DNA from: Planctomycetota bacterium | Lineage (GTDB): Bacteria; Planctomycetota; Phycisphaerae; UBA1845; PWPN01 | NCBI GenBank assembly: GCA_029550525.1 | Contig: JAKPHF010000064.1 | Span: forward strand, 62,001 to 126,000 | Direction: 5' to 3' | DNA length: 64,000 bases | In this document: in pieces, positions 18,941 to 27,354 of the stretch | Numbering within the stretch: the stretch's first letter is position 1 | Layout: each line of letters begins with the position of its first letter | Position numbers and translations under genes: made by a program | Notes under the pieces: model-generated | What the model was told of the DNA's origin: nothing | Database searches by the model: none | The model's input: the letters and a program-made list of their open reading frames with translations, nothing else

Positions 18941-20032
18941 ATGCAAAGCGGACGTTCAGCATTCGAGGACCTCGTTTCGGGTCGCAAGCGAGGGATTGCG
19001 ATGAGCCTGGCTCGTACGGGGCTGGGCGTGCTGTCGTTCGCGTACGAGCGGGGCATCCGGGTGCGCAATGCCTATTACGACACCTGGGCCATGCCGGTAT
19101 GGCTCGACATTCCCGTCATCTCGGTGGGCAACCTGACCGTAGGGGGCACGGGCAAGACGCCCATGACCATCTGGCTGTGCGAGCGAATGCTGGCTTGCGG
19201 CCGCAAACCGGCGGTTCTGAGCCGCGGCTACAAGGCGACGCAGCATGCCGGAGCGGACGAACTGCTTCTGATTTCGCGGCGGGTGCCGCAGGCGGTGGCC
19301 ATCGCCCATCCCGACCGGGCCCAGGCGGGCCGGCTGGCGATTGCCGAGTACCACGCCGGTGCGGCCATTCTCGATGACGGCTTCCAGCATCGCCGGCTCG
19401 GGCGTGATCTCGATCTCCTGTTGGTCGACGCGACTCGGCCGTTCGGCTATGGCTGGGTGCTGCCTCGCGGATTGCTCCGAGAACCCATCAGTTCCCTGCG
19501 CCGCGCGGATGCCATTATTGTGACGCGGTGCGACCAGGTTTCGCCCGAACAACTCGAGGCGATCGAAAAGGAGATTCGCGGCTGGGCGGCGAACGTGCCC
19601 CTGGTGCGAGCGGTGCATCGGTTCGCGGGTTTCGCCGATCTGGCGGGCCAACCGGCCGACGTGCCGACCGGGCCGGCTGCATGCTTCGCCGGCATCGCCC
19701 GGCCCGAGGCGTTCGTGCGGACGCTGACCGATATCGGCTGTCGCCCGGTGGACACAGCCTTCTACCCGGATCATTACGACTATTCGCGAGACGACGTTGA
19801 TGCGCTGATGACGTGGGCGCGCGACCTGGGCGTGGAGTGCCTGTTCACGACCGAAAAGGACGCGGTGAAGCTGGCTCGGTTGCAGACCGACTGGCCCGTG
19901 CCGGTGTTCAGCGCGGTGGTGCACATGGAACTGCTCGACGACGGCGAGCGCGTGCTGGACGAGTTGATCGACCGCATGTTAAAGGAGCACGAGGAGCCGG
20001 CGTCCGACGATCAGACGCCGACGGCGGAGTAG
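18941..20032 (+). CDS. lpxK: Tetraacyldisaccharide 4'-kinase (lipid A biosynthesis)
   Basis: It phosphorylates the 4' position of the lipid A disaccharide at the inner membrane. The 363-residue protein contains the P-loop PVISVGNLTVGGTGKTPM (GGTGKT near 68-73), AVLSRGYK, ILDDGFQHRRLGRDLDLL, RGLLREP and FTTEKDAVKL, all typical of LpxK. The ATG at 18941 has AGGGA upstream. Its presence indicates a lipid A-type outer membrane. It is followed after 61 bp by the deoxyhypusine-synthase-like gene. Confidence 0.95.
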   Translation: MQSGRSAFEDLVSGRKRGIAMSLARTGLGVLSFAYERGIRVRNAYYDTWAMPVWLDIPVISVGNLTVGGTGKTPMTIWLCERMLACGRKPAVLSRGYKATQHAGADELLLISRRVPQAVAIAHPDRAQAGRLAIAEYHAGAAILDDGFQHRRLGRDLDLLLVDATRPFGYGWVLPRGLLREPISSLRRADAIIVTRCDQVSPEQLEAIEKEIRGWAANVPLVRAVHRFAGFADLAGQPADVPTGPAACFAGIARPEAFVRTLTDIGCRPVDTAFYPDHYDYSRDDVDALMTWARDLGVECLFTTEKDAVKLARLQTDWPVPVFSAVVHMELLDDGERVLDELIDRMLKEHEEPASDDQTPTAE

Positions 20033-20093
20033 TGCGGCAGCGTTGCGGGGCGGGCGGTGTGCCTGCGGCAGCGTGCCAGTTGAGGATCGGAAG

Positions 20094-21071
20094 ATGAGCG
20101 AACCAGAGCCGGTGGATCTGTCCAGACTCAAACTGCATTCGGTACACGATCGCAAGCATATCTCGCAACTCGACGCGTTCGCGAGCGTGCGACAGGCAGG
20201 GGCGAGTTTTGCCGAATGGTTCGATTCGCTGCCGAACTTCTTGGGGGCCAGGAAGCTGCGGGCGGCGGTGGACGCCATCGTGGCGGCGCGGCAGGCCGGC
20301 AAGCCGGTGGTGTTCGCGATGGGCGGTCACGTGGTGAAGGTCGGCTGCGGGCCGTTGGTGATCGACCTCATGCGACGAGGCATCGTGACCGGTGTGGCCT
20401 GTAACGGAGCGACGGCCATCCACGATATCGAGATCGCCATGCTCGGAGCGACCAGCGAAGACGTCGGCGACACCATCCGCGACGGACGCTTCGGCATGGT
20501 GCGCGAGACGATGGAATACTTCAGCGAGGCGGCGAAGCGAGCCGCTCGCGACCGCCGGGGTTACGGCCGGGCCATCGGCGAGCTGGCCCTCGAGCGCAAG
20601 CTGCCGAACTGCGGCTACAGCATCCTGGCCACGGCGGCCGAACTCGGTCTGCCGGCGTGCGTGCATGTGGCGATCGGCACGGATACCGTACACATGTCGC
20701 CGCAGATGGACGGAGCCGCCCTGGGCACAGCCACCATGGACGACTTCCATCGGCTCTGCGCCATCGTACGGGATATGGGCGACGGCGGGGCGGGTACGTG
20801 CGGCGTGTGGTGCAACATCGGCTCGGCCGTCCTGCTGCCCGAGGTGTTCCTGAAAGCGGTGTCCGTGGCTCGCAATCTGGGGGCGGATCTCGACAACCTG
20901 ACCACGGTGAACATGGACATGCTGCGACACTATCGTCCCGCGCAGAACGTGGTCGGCCGTCCGGTCGCTCCCGGGCGCGGTCACGACATTGCCGGACACC
21001 ACGAGATCATGGTCCCGCTGCTTCGTCAGGCACTCATCGAAAGGCTCGGGACGCTCGTCCGCGACAAGTGA
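20094..21071 (+). CDS. Deoxyhypusine-synthase-like protein
   Basis: The 325-residue product shows the Rossmann-type pattern of the deoxyhypusine/homospermidine synthase family: VVFAMGGHVVKVGCGPLVID, GVACNGATAIHDIEIAMLG and TSEDVGDTIRDGRFGMVRET. The C-terminal segment that in true deoxyhypusine synthases carries the catalytic lysine (a SWGK-type motif) is not recognisable; the equivalent region reads MDMLRHYRPAQNVVGRPV. It may therefore be an NAD-dependent enzyme with a different substrate. The ATG at 20094 has GAGG upstream. Confidence 0.65.
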   Translation: MSEPEPVDLSRLKLHSVHDRKHISQLDAFASVRQAGASFAEWFDSLPNFLGARKLRAAVDAIVAARQAGKPVVFAMGGHVVKVGCGPLVIDLMRRGIVTGVACNGATAIHDIEIAMLGATSEDVGDTIRDGRFGMVRETMEYFSEAAKRAARDRRGYGRAIGELALERKLPNCGYSILATAAELGLPACVHVAIGTDTVHMSPQMDGAALGTATMDDFHRLCAIVRDMGDGGAGTCGVWCNIGSAVLLPEVFLKAVSVARNLGADLDNLTTVNMDMLRHYRPAQNVVGRPVAPGRGHDIAGHHEIMVPLLRQALIERLGTLVRDK

Positions 21072-21082
21072 ATGAGGAGAGC

Positions 21083-21131
21083 CATCAGCTATCAGCTATC
21101 AGATGTTGACTCTCAGCTCTCGGCCAGATGA
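21083..21131. repeat. Heptanucleotide tract (ATCAGCT family), 7 units
   Basis: The 7-nt units are ATCAGCT (twice), ATCAGAT, GTTGACT, CTCAGCT, CTCGGCC and AGATGAT. The tract fills most of the gap between the convergent stops of the deoxyhypusine-synthase-like gene and the AraC regulator. Confidence 0.75.
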
Positions 21132-21149
21132 TTGGCCCCAAGCCCGCAC

Positions 21150-21995
21150 CTATTCCGCGGCGGCCGCCTTCGATCGAACCAGCCGCCGGTAATTGCACGG
21201 CGTCATGCCCGCATAGGTGTGGAACACCTGGCTGAACCAGTCGGCGTTGGTGTGCCCACTCTCGAATGCGATGCGTTTGATCTGCCAGTCGGTGGTGGCC
21301 AGAAGCTTCTTGGCCAGTTGGATGCGACGGCTGGCGATGTAGCGGCTCATTCGCGTGCCCATCTGCTCGGAGAAGATGTGCGAGAGGTATGTCGAGTTGA
21401 TCCCGAGCACGCGGGCGACGGTGGCCACGTTGGTGCGGGGGTCCGAGAGGTGTTCTTCGACGTATTCGATCGCTTTTTGCACCTGCGGATGAATACCGGT
21501 TCTCGCCGGGCGCCACCAGGTGGCCGCGGCTGCGAGTTTCGGCTTGGAGGCCGTGGATGCATCGGGCCCTGATGCGCTCTCGGCCACGATGTCGGCCAGC
21601 AACGTCGTGCGGTGCTGGAACGAGGCCCGGGGAAGGGTGCCCGGTTCGACCAGTTGAAACAGCGCCAGGGCCTTGCCGTCATAACGCAGCGGCACGAATG
21701 AAACGAGGTGACCTGCCGGGCAGGAGGCACTCTGAGGGGCTGAGGGGTCTGCTGCGCCGGCCTTCCACCGCACTCCGCATGTCTCTCGATCGCGACACTC
21801 TCGGCAGGTCGGGTGAACGCTGGGCACTTCCGCGCCGTTCACCCACATGCTCTCCTTTTTGCCATCGAGCCGGTGGACGGCTACCGGGATGGGGTAGGCT
21901 CGGTTGAAACGCCGAAAGACCCGTTCGCAGATAATCTCGAGCGGATCGCACGACGGCGCATTCTGCTGAATCGAGGCATGTGGGCGAACTTGCAT
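21150..21995 (-). CDS. AraC-family transcriptional regulator with cysteine-rich sensory domain
   Basis: The C-terminal 100 residues form a double helix-turn-helix (NVATVARVLGINSTYLSHIF and WQIKRIAFESGHTNADWFSQ, then FHTYAGMTPCNYRR). The N-terminal half has a cysteine cluster, CRECRDRETCGVRW and a later SCPAGHLVSFVPL. This resembles PocR-type ligand or redox-sensing domains. I chose the inner ATG at 21995, preceded by AGAAGAGAG; an ATG at 22010 is also possible. No clear target gene is adjacent. Confidence 0.87.
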   Translation of the reverse strand: MQVRPHASIQQNAPSCDPLEIICERVFRRFNRAYPIPVAVHRLDGKKESMWVNGAEVPSVHPTCRECRDRETCGVRWKAGAADPSAPQSASCPAGHLVSFVPLRYDGKALALFQLVEPGTLPRASFQHRTTLLADIVAESASGPDASTASKPKLAAAATWWRPARTGIHPQVQKAIEYVEEHLSDPRTNVATVARVLGINSTYLSHIFSEQMGTRMSRYIASRRIQLAKKLLATTDWQIKRIAFESGHTNADWFSQVFHTYAGMTPCNYRRLVRSKAAAAE

Positions 21996-22400
21996 ACGCT
22001 CTCTTCTCATTCGCTGTGGTTAAGAATAAATCTGAGCTAAACAAAAGAAGATATTCTGCACGAATCCAACGGGCGTTCCGCGTGCACGGTACAGCCGATG
22101 TCGTTCAGGTCATCGACTGATGCTGACGATAAACAAAATACACTGAACGCGATGCCGCATCAACGCTTTTGGAAGCGAAAAATGCGAGGTTCTTTACGGG
22201 GCACATCGGTATCGGTATTCCTGCAGACGCAGAATCCGACGATCTTCCAGACGGAATATATAGCACAAAAAGTAAGAATCACAATGTCATTGATTCAGAT
22301 TGCCACCCGACAGTTTTTCGGCGTGCCGTTAGCAGGACAATGAGGAGTTGTCGTCCGTGAAACGGCTCCGGAGAGGTGGGTATTTTGGTAGACGGTACGC
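21996..22400. other. Unusually AT-rich intergenic region upstream of the AraC regulator
   Basis: This stretch of about 400 bp lies between the AraC gene start and the cinA stop. It is clearly poorer in GC than its surroundings, with runs such as TAAGAATAAATC, AACAAAAGAAGATATT and AATATATAGCAC. Two short plus-strand ORFs (22098-22343, 22169-22360) give no family-like protein. It may hold regulatory sites for the AraC gene or be the remains of something foreign; nothing definite was recognised. Confidence 0.5.
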
Positions 22401-23645
22401 TCAGGAAACGGTCAACCGGAGGCGCAGAAGGTTCAAGGCTGTTTTGGTCGTGCGGTCGCGGATTTCTTCCCGGTCGAGGGTCGAGCCCAGTCGTAACTGC
22501 AGCACGTCGCAGCCGTCGGCGTCGGCCAGGCCAACGTAAACGAGGCCCACGGGCTTTTCGGGAGTGCCGCCGGACGGTCCGGCGATGCCGGTGACGCTCA
22601 GGGCGTAGTCGCTGCCACTGCGTTCGCGGCAGGCGACCGCCATCGCTTCGGCGACGGGACGGCTGACCGCGCCGTGAGCGGCGATCAACTCGGCCGGGAC
22701 GCCCAGGAGCCGGATCTTGGCTTCGTTGGCGTAGGTCACCACGCCTTCCAGGAAGCAGGCACTGCTGCCCGGCACGTCGGTGATTCGCTTGGCCACCAGG
22801 CCGCCCGTGCATGATTCAGCCGTCGAGAGCGTCTCGCCACGCGCGATCAACTCGCGCACGACTACGCTCCATAGCGTGTCGGCGTCCTGACCGTAGACGA
22901 TATTTCCCAGCCGGGAGCGGATCTCGGCGGTCGTCTGCTCGAGCAGGGCTTCGGCCTCGGCGCGGCTTGCGCCGGCGGCGTGGATGCGGACGCCGATGAC
23001 CGCCTGCTGGGCAGTCGTGCCGACAGTGGGGTTTCGGCCACGGGCCATGAGGTCGCGGATCCGCTCGCCCACCTCCGACTCACCGGCGCCGAACGTCTGG
23101 ATGGTGCGGGCAAGGATCACCGCTCCATTCGTGTGGGCCTGTAGCCAGGGTAAAATGTCGCGGTCGTACATCACGCGCATTTCTCTTGGCACACCGGGCA
23201 TGACGAACACCATCGCTCGGCCCACACGGGCGCGGATGCCCGGAGCCGTACCGCAGGTGTTTTCGATCGGCTCGCTGCCGGCGGGAAACATTGCCTGGAC
23301 CCGATTGGCCTCCGGCATGGGACGCCCGCGTTCAGCGAAGAACGCTCGGATCTGCTCGAGATAGCGCTCCTCCAGCACCAGTTCGACACCCAGGACGGCA
23401 GCCAGCGCGTCGCGAGTGAGATCGTCGGCGGTAGGGCCGAGGCCGCCCGTGATGAGCACCAAGTCCGCCAACTCGGATGCGCGACGGATTTCCCGCACGA
23501 GCGGCTCCAGTTCGTCGGCCACCGTGGCATGCATGACGACCTGCACGCCGACTTCGGCCAACCGTCGCGACAGCCAGGCGCTGTTGGTGTCCACCGTCTG
23601 ACCGAGCGTCAATTCGTTGCCCACGCTGAGGATGATCGCGTTCAT
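22401..23645 (-). CDS. cinA: CinA-family protein (competence/damage-inducible; NMN amidohydrolase domain)
   Basis: The 414-residue protein has the N-terminal molybdopterin-binding-like domain (AIILSVGNELTLGQTVDTN, ITGGLGPTADDLTRDALA, VFVMPGVPREMR). The C-terminal CinA/PncC deamidase domain has TLSTAESCTGGLVAKRITDV, GVVTYANEAKIRLLGV and VTGIAGPSGGTPEKPVG. The usual length and both domains are complete. The start at 23645 gives the conserved MNAIILSVGNE N-terminus. The frame is open further upstream, but that part is not protein-like. Confidence 0.93.
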   Translation of the reverse strand: MNAIILSVGNELTLGQTVDTNSAWLSRRLAEVGVQVVMHATVADELEPLVREIRRASELADLVLITGGLGPTADDLTRDALAAVLGVELVLEERYLEQIRAFFAERGRPMPEANRVQAMFPAGSEPIENTCGTAPGIRARVGRAMVFVMPGVPREMRVMYDRDILPWLQAHTNGAVILARTIQTFGAGESEVGERIRDLMARGRNPTVGTTAQQAVIGVRIHAAGASRAEAEALLEQTTAEIRSRLGNIVYGQDADTLWSVVVRELIARGETLSTAESCTGGLVAKRITDVPGSSACFLEGVVTYANEAKIRLLGVPAELIAAHGAVSRPVAEAMAVACRERSGSDYALSVTGIAGPSGGTPEKPVGLVYVGLADADGCDVLQLRLGSTLDREEIRDRTTKTALNLLRLRLTVS

Positions 23646-23754
23646 GCCGACCAGCGTACTGGATGCAGCCTCGGGGATAAAGCGCAGCGCACAGTGCAGG
23701 GCGATCAACCCGTCAATCGCAGCATGCTCGGGTGCGCCGCCTCGAATTCGGTGG

Positions 23755-23783
23755 TTGGCGAACCTGTCGGGCCGGGTTATATT
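23755..23783 (+). promoter_or_regulatory. Sigma-70-type promoter for the coiled-coil membrane protein
   Basis: TTGGCG at 23755-23760 and TATATT at 23778-23783 are separated by 17 nt. They lie 28 nt upstream of the ATG of the next gene, which has an AGGAGGG Shine-Dalgarno. Spacing and both boxes fit a housekeeping promoter. Confidence 0.65.
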
Positions 23784-23811
23784 CACGCCGGAGTGAAAGG
23801 AGGGTCTTGCC

Positions 23812-24582
23812 ATGTCGCCCCAAACCGGTTCGTGGCTCAGCCGTCTGGCGGAACGTTTCAGCAAGAAGGCGAACGGAGACAGCAAGGATGCGAACCTGCC
23901 GCGCGTGGGCGACGACGGTCTGCTCGTGGAGGGCGTCGAGATGCCGGACGATCTGAACGACGACGGCGACCCGGCCGCGGAAAAGACGGCCACGTCGCTG
24001 GTTCGGTGGGGCCGGCGCGACGCGGTGTTGAACCGGCTGCAGGAAGGTTATGACCGGCTCAACCAGGTCGTCGAGGAAATCCAGAAGCATCTGGCTCAGC
24101 AGGGCGAGCGTACCGACCGCATCTGCAACGCGCTGGAGCAGTTGGCGAGGTCGAGCGTGGACGCGGCCAGTCTGGGCCGGCACAACGCCGAGACGCTCGA
24201 GGCCATCGCCGGCCACATCGAAGCAGGCAACGCCCGCATGTCGCAGGTCGCCGAAGCGATCAACGAAATCCCCAAGGCCAGCCGGGCCCAGACCGAGGCA
24301 ATCAACGGCATCCGCAAGCAGATGGAAATGTCGGCCGAGCAGAACCTCGTCACGTCGCAGACGATGGAGAAACTCAGCACGGCCATCACCACGCTGGGCG
24401 AGGTGAACACGACGCAGGCCGAGGCGCTGGCCCAGATGAACCGCAAGGCGGACGATCAGGCCGCGGAGTTGGGCAAGCTCATCGCGCGTCAGAACAAGCG
24501 GTTCATCATGCTGTTCGTGGTGACCATCGTTCTGGCTGCCGCTGCCATCACTGCCGTCATTCTCGGGTTGACGCTGCGATAG
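23812..24582 (+). CDS. Coiled-coil protein with C-terminal transmembrane anchor, unknown function
   Basis: This 256-residue protein has an acidic N-terminal region and then about 150 residues of predicted coiled coil (for example RLNQVVEEIQKHLAQQ and SQTMEKLSTAITTLGEV). One C-terminal TM helix follows (FIMLFVVTIVLAAAAITAVI). It looks like a tail-anchored cytoplasmic coiled-coil protein, a little like methyl-accepting or kinetochore-type coils, but no family was recognised. A strong Shine-Dalgarno and a good promoter precede it. Confidence 0.85.
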   Translation: MSPQTGSWLSRLAERFSKKANGDSKDANLPRVGDDGLLVEGVEMPDDLNDDGDPAAEKTATSLVRWGRRDAVLNRLQEGYDRLNQVVEEIQKHLAQQGERTDRICNALEQLARSSVDAASLGRHNAETLEAIAGHIEAGNARMSQVAEAINEIPKASRAQTEAINGIRKQMEMSAEQNLVTSQTMEKLSTAITTLGEVNTTQAEALAQMNRKADDQAAELGKLIARQNKRFIMLFVVTIVLAAAAITAVILGLTLR

Positions 24583-24629
24583 TGGCTCGGGCGAGAAGGA
24601 CTCGCACGCAGAGCGTTTGCGCATCACCA

Positions 24630-24671
24630 TCGTGCACAATAATCGGCACGACCAGCGGGCAGGATGCCCGC
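24630..24671. repeat. Paired small hairpins, TCGTGC...GCACGA plus GCGGGC...GCCCGC
   Basis: TCGTGC (24630-24635) pairs with GCACGA (24646-24651) around an AT-rich core. It is followed by GCGGGC-AGGAT-GCCCGC at 24655-24671. The same two-part layout, with closely similar words, occurs at 55375-55433 downstream of ppa, which suggests a dispersed element. Confidence 0.55.
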
Positions 24672-24690
24672 CCCCCCCTGAAAAGCACCA

Positions 24691-25044
24691 TTACGGCCCC
24701 GTGACCAGGCAGTGATCCGGCGGAGCGGTTTCGGGGCCCGAGAAATAGCTCATGAACACCGTCACATCGTCGGTATCCACATCGTCATCGTCGTCCAGCC
24801 GGGCACGGCTGCAGGGTGGGTTCAGTCGTGGCACCTCGCTGGCGCTCAGGCAGACTTGGAGCCGGCCGAAGTCCTCCTGGTCCACATCGCCGTCGGAGTC
24901 CAGGTCTCCGAGGTAGGGCTGGGTCTGGAATCTCCAGATTTCCCCGATCACGGTGCCGTAGGCATCGCAGGGTGGGGACACACATGCGCAATGCGTCACG
25001 GGGACCACTTTTGATCCCGGCCGGTTGTCCCCCGGGACCGTGTA
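24691..25044 (-). pseudogene. C-terminal fragment of a dockerin-type secreted protein
   Basis: The frame encodes two dockerin-like calcium-binding repeats, LDSDGDVDQEDFGRLQVCLS and LDDDDDVDTDDVTVFMSYF, the same tail type as in the two large secreted proteins of this window. It has no signal peptide and no catalytic domain. Upstream, the frame keeps a protein-like composition up to a TAG at 25045-25047, with no good start codon; the first possible start is a GTG at 25008. I read it as the remnant of a larger secreted protein whose 5' part is lost. Confidence 0.65.
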
Positions 25045-25160
25045 CTATTGGCGAGTGGACACCGTCGCAGTTGGCATGGAATTCAACGTGCTAACATCAT
25101 AGTGGCACGGGGCCTGCCGCTGGGCGAGCGGGTCCCGTAACTTGCCCCCATCTCATCCAG

Positions 25161-25206
25161 ATTTCGAGACTCGGGCTTCGTTCGTCCTTCGGCATTCGGA
25201 TTTCGG
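25161..25206. repeat. Heptanucleotide tract (TCATTCG family), degenerate
   Basis: The 7-nt units are ATTTCGA, GACTCGG, GCTTCGT, CCTTCGG, CATTCGG and ATTTCGG, with one extra 4-nt unit (25182-25185). The same kind of 4-nt slip occurs in both arms at 622-768. The tract ends 82 bp upstream of the ATG of the P-loop-like gene. Confidence 0.6.
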
Positions 25207-25288
25207 AATCCAACATGCCGCCCGGCGGTTCTTTGCTTCCGCTCGCGGGCGGAGGTACCATAAACAGTTTGTGTCTGGAGGTTTGTAT

Positions 25289-26479
25289 ATGGCCCTGGCG
25301 AGCGGAACATTATTCGGTCAGCGGTCGCACAGCGGTGTGCGGGCGGTCATGACCGGCCAGGTCGGCGTGGACAAGAAGCCCTTCATCGAACGAGTGGCGG
25401 AGATCGCCCGCAAGAACGGCCGAGAAGTGGTCGTCTGTCATGTGGGCGACATGATGTACAAGGAAGCGCCCGACGTCGTGCCGGGTCGCATCCTCGATCT
25501 GCCCCGCAACCGGCTCGACGGCTTGCGGCGGTCGGTGTTCAAGGACATCCTGCGGTTGGCGGAAAAGGCGCCCAATCTGCTGGTCAACACGCACGCGACG
25601 TTCCGCTGGCGCCATGGTTTGTTTCCCGCATTCGATCACGACCAGCTCGTCGAGCTGAACGCCGATCTGTACTTCACGCTGGTGGACAACGTCGATGCCG
25701 TCCACGAACGGCTCACCCGCGAACACGAAGTGGACCACACGCTCAAGGACATCCTCGTTTGGCGCGAGGAGGAGATCCTGGCCACGGAGGTGATGGCCCG
25801 GATCATTCGCGGCCACGGCAGCTATTACGTCATCGCGCGGGGCATCGAGCGGGACACCGCCGAAAGCGTCTACCGGCTCATGTTCGAGAGCCACCGGCGC
25901 AAGGTCTATCCGTCGTTCCCCATGACGCACGTGATGGACATGCCGGCCGTGCTGGCCGAGATCGACGCGTTCCGCGAGACGCTGGCCGAGCACTTCATCA
26001 CGTTCGACCCTGGCGACTTGGACGAGAAGCGTCTGCTCATGGAGGCCGGCGCTGCCACACAGCGGGGCGAGAACAGCTTCAAGATCAAGGTGCACGGGCG
26101 GATGATGGAGTTTCGCGTGACGGACGTGACGTCGGTGGCCGGCGACATCGACGGACAGATCTACGCTCGCGACTTCAAGCTCATCGATCAGTCGGACATG
26201 ATCGTCAGCTACGTGCCCGAACTGCCCGGCGGCAAGCCTGGCCTGTCCAGCGGCGTCGAGCGCGAGCTGCAGCACGCCTACGAGACCACGAAGGAAGTCT
26301 ACGTCATCTGGAAGCCCAAGGTCGAGCCCTCGCCGTTCGTGACTCGCACCGCCAACGAGGTGTTCAACTCGGTGGAGTCCGCCCTGAAATATTTCCAGAA
26401 GAAAAAATACATCGAAGAGTTCCAACTGCGATTTGATCACACGCTGTCGGCACCGCGCGACCGCGGCCGGCACGGATGA
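25289..26479 (+). CDS. P-loop NTPase-like / adenylate-kinase-like protein with degenerate Walker A
   Basis: The 396-residue protein starts at an ATG with TGGAGG upstream; the frame is open from 25142, but that part is repeat sequence. The N-terminus has a strand followed by MTGQVGVDKKPFIERVA, which looks like a kinase P-loop, but the GxxxxGK(S/T) pattern is altered to GQVGVDKKP. Helical kinase-like sequence follows (NLLVNTHATFRW, ELNADLYFTLVDN). The C-terminal half ends with GKPGLSSGVERELQHAYETT, reminiscent of nucleoside deoxyribosyltransferase-like folds. Function unknown. It lies 138 bp upstream of deoC, so a nucleotide-related role is possible. Confidence 0.75.
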   Translation: MALASGTLFGQRSHSGVRAVMTGQVGVDKKPFIERVAEIARKNGREVVVCHVGDMMYKEAPDVVPGRILDLPRNRLDGLRRSVFKDILRLAEKAPNLLVNTHATFRWRHGLFPAFDHDQLVELNADLYFTLVDNVDAVHERLTREHEVDHTLKDILVWREEEILATEVMARIIRGHGSYYVIARGIERDTAESVYRLMFESHRRKVYPSFPMTHVMDMPAVLAEIDAFRETLAEHFITFDPGDLDEKRLLMEAGAATQRGENSFKIKVHGRMMEFRVTDVTSVAGDIDGQIYARDFKLIDQSDMIVSYVPELPGGKPGLSSGVERELQHAYETTKEVYVIWKPKVEPSPFVTRTANEVFNSVESALKYFQKKKYIEEFQLRFDHTLSAPRDRGRHG

Positions 26480-26503
26480 GAGCAAAGCGGGCAACGCGGT
26501 GAC

Positions 26504-26591
26504 TGAGGGGCCGGGGACGGGCGCTGAACTCGCCCACCGGCGATAAGCCCCTATGTTTTCTATGCTTCCCCAGTCCCCAGCCCCCAAACCC
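26504..26591. repeat. CCCCAGT heptanucleotide tract with an inverted partner
   Basis: At 26568-26588 there are three 7-nt units: CCCCAGT, CCCCAGC and CCCCAAA. At 26504-26521 lies the roughly complementary TGAGGGGCCGGGGACGGG. Together they could form a hairpin between the P-loop-like gene and deoC. The CCCCAGT word also underlies 31005-31032. Confidence 0.6.
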
Positions 26592-26617
26592 TTTATTAAC
26601 GCCTTAGGAGTCGCACC

Positions 26618-27301
26618 ATGACACCCGAATCACTGGCCGCCATGATTGACCACACGAACCTCAAGCCAGAGGCGGTGGCGGCGGCCATCGACCGCCTGTG
26701 TGAAGAGGCCTTGCGCTACGGCTTTGTGGCCGTGTGCGTGAATCCAATCTGGGTGGCGCGCTGCGCGCAGATGTTGGCGGGTTCCTCCGTCCGCGTGGCC
26801 AGCGTGATCGGCTTCCCGTTGGGGACCAGCCGCACGGAAACCAAGGTGGACGAGGCGCGGCGAGCCATCGACGACGGGGCGATGGAGATCGACATGGTGG
26901 CCCGGATCGGCGACCTCATCGCGGGTGATACGTCGATCGTGCGCGACGATATTGCGTCCGTGGTCGACGTCGTGCACGCCGCCTCGATCGAGCACGAGCT
27001 GAAGGTGATTCTCGAGACAGCCGTCCTCACACCCGACCAGATCATCGCGGGCTGCCGATGTGCCGCCGAAGCCCAGGCCGACTTCGTCAAGACCAGCACG
27101 GGCTTTCACCCGGCCGGCGGGGCCACCAGCGAGACCGTCCGTCTCCTGCATCGTTACGCCACGCCGCTGAAGGTCAAAGCGTCCGGCGGCATTCGCAGGC
27201 TGTCGTCCGCCCGAGCCATGATCGAGGCCGGCGCGTGTCGAATCGGCACGTCGTCGGGCCCGGCCATCATCGAGGAGTTGAAACAAGCGATGAGCTATTA
27301 G
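26618..27301 (+). CDS. deoC: Deoxyribose-phosphate aldolase
   Basis: It cleaves 2-deoxyribose-5-phosphate to glyceraldehyde-3-phosphate and acetaldehyde. The 227-residue protein carries the Schiff-base lysine in DFVKTSTGF (K158) and the second conserved lysine in LKVKASGGIR. It also has IDHTNLKP and ASVIGFPLG. AGGAG precedes the ATG. The last codons and the TAG stop lie inside a heptanucleotide tract. Confidence 0.95.
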   Translation: MTPESLAAMIDHTNLKPEAVAAAIDRLCEEALRYGFVAVCVNPIWVARCAQMLAGSSVRVASVIGFPLGTSRTETKVDEARRAIDDGAMEIDMVARIGDLIAGDTSIVRDDIASVVDVVHAASIEHELKVILETAVLTPDQIIAGCRCAAEAQADFVKTSTGFHPAGGATSETVRLLHRYATPLKVKASGGIRRLSSARAMIEAGACRIGTSSGPAIIEELKQAMSY

Positions 27302-27323
27302 CCATGAGCTGTGAGCCGGAAAG
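27289..27323. repeat. Heptanucleotide tract (AGCTATT family) overlapping the deoC stop
   Basis: The units GATGAGC, TATTAGC, CATGAGC, TGTGAGC and CGGAAAG run through the last codons of deoC. The deoC TAG is at 27299-27301, inside the second unit. Confidence 0.65.
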
Positions 27324-27354
27324 GATAAGCGGTCGCCGGTCACGGAGGAATTAG

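Noticed and set aside
22098-22360. Two small plus-strand ORFs in the AT-rich gap
   Set aside because: No Shine-Dalgarno, no recognisable family, and overlapping frames. Treated as non-coding.
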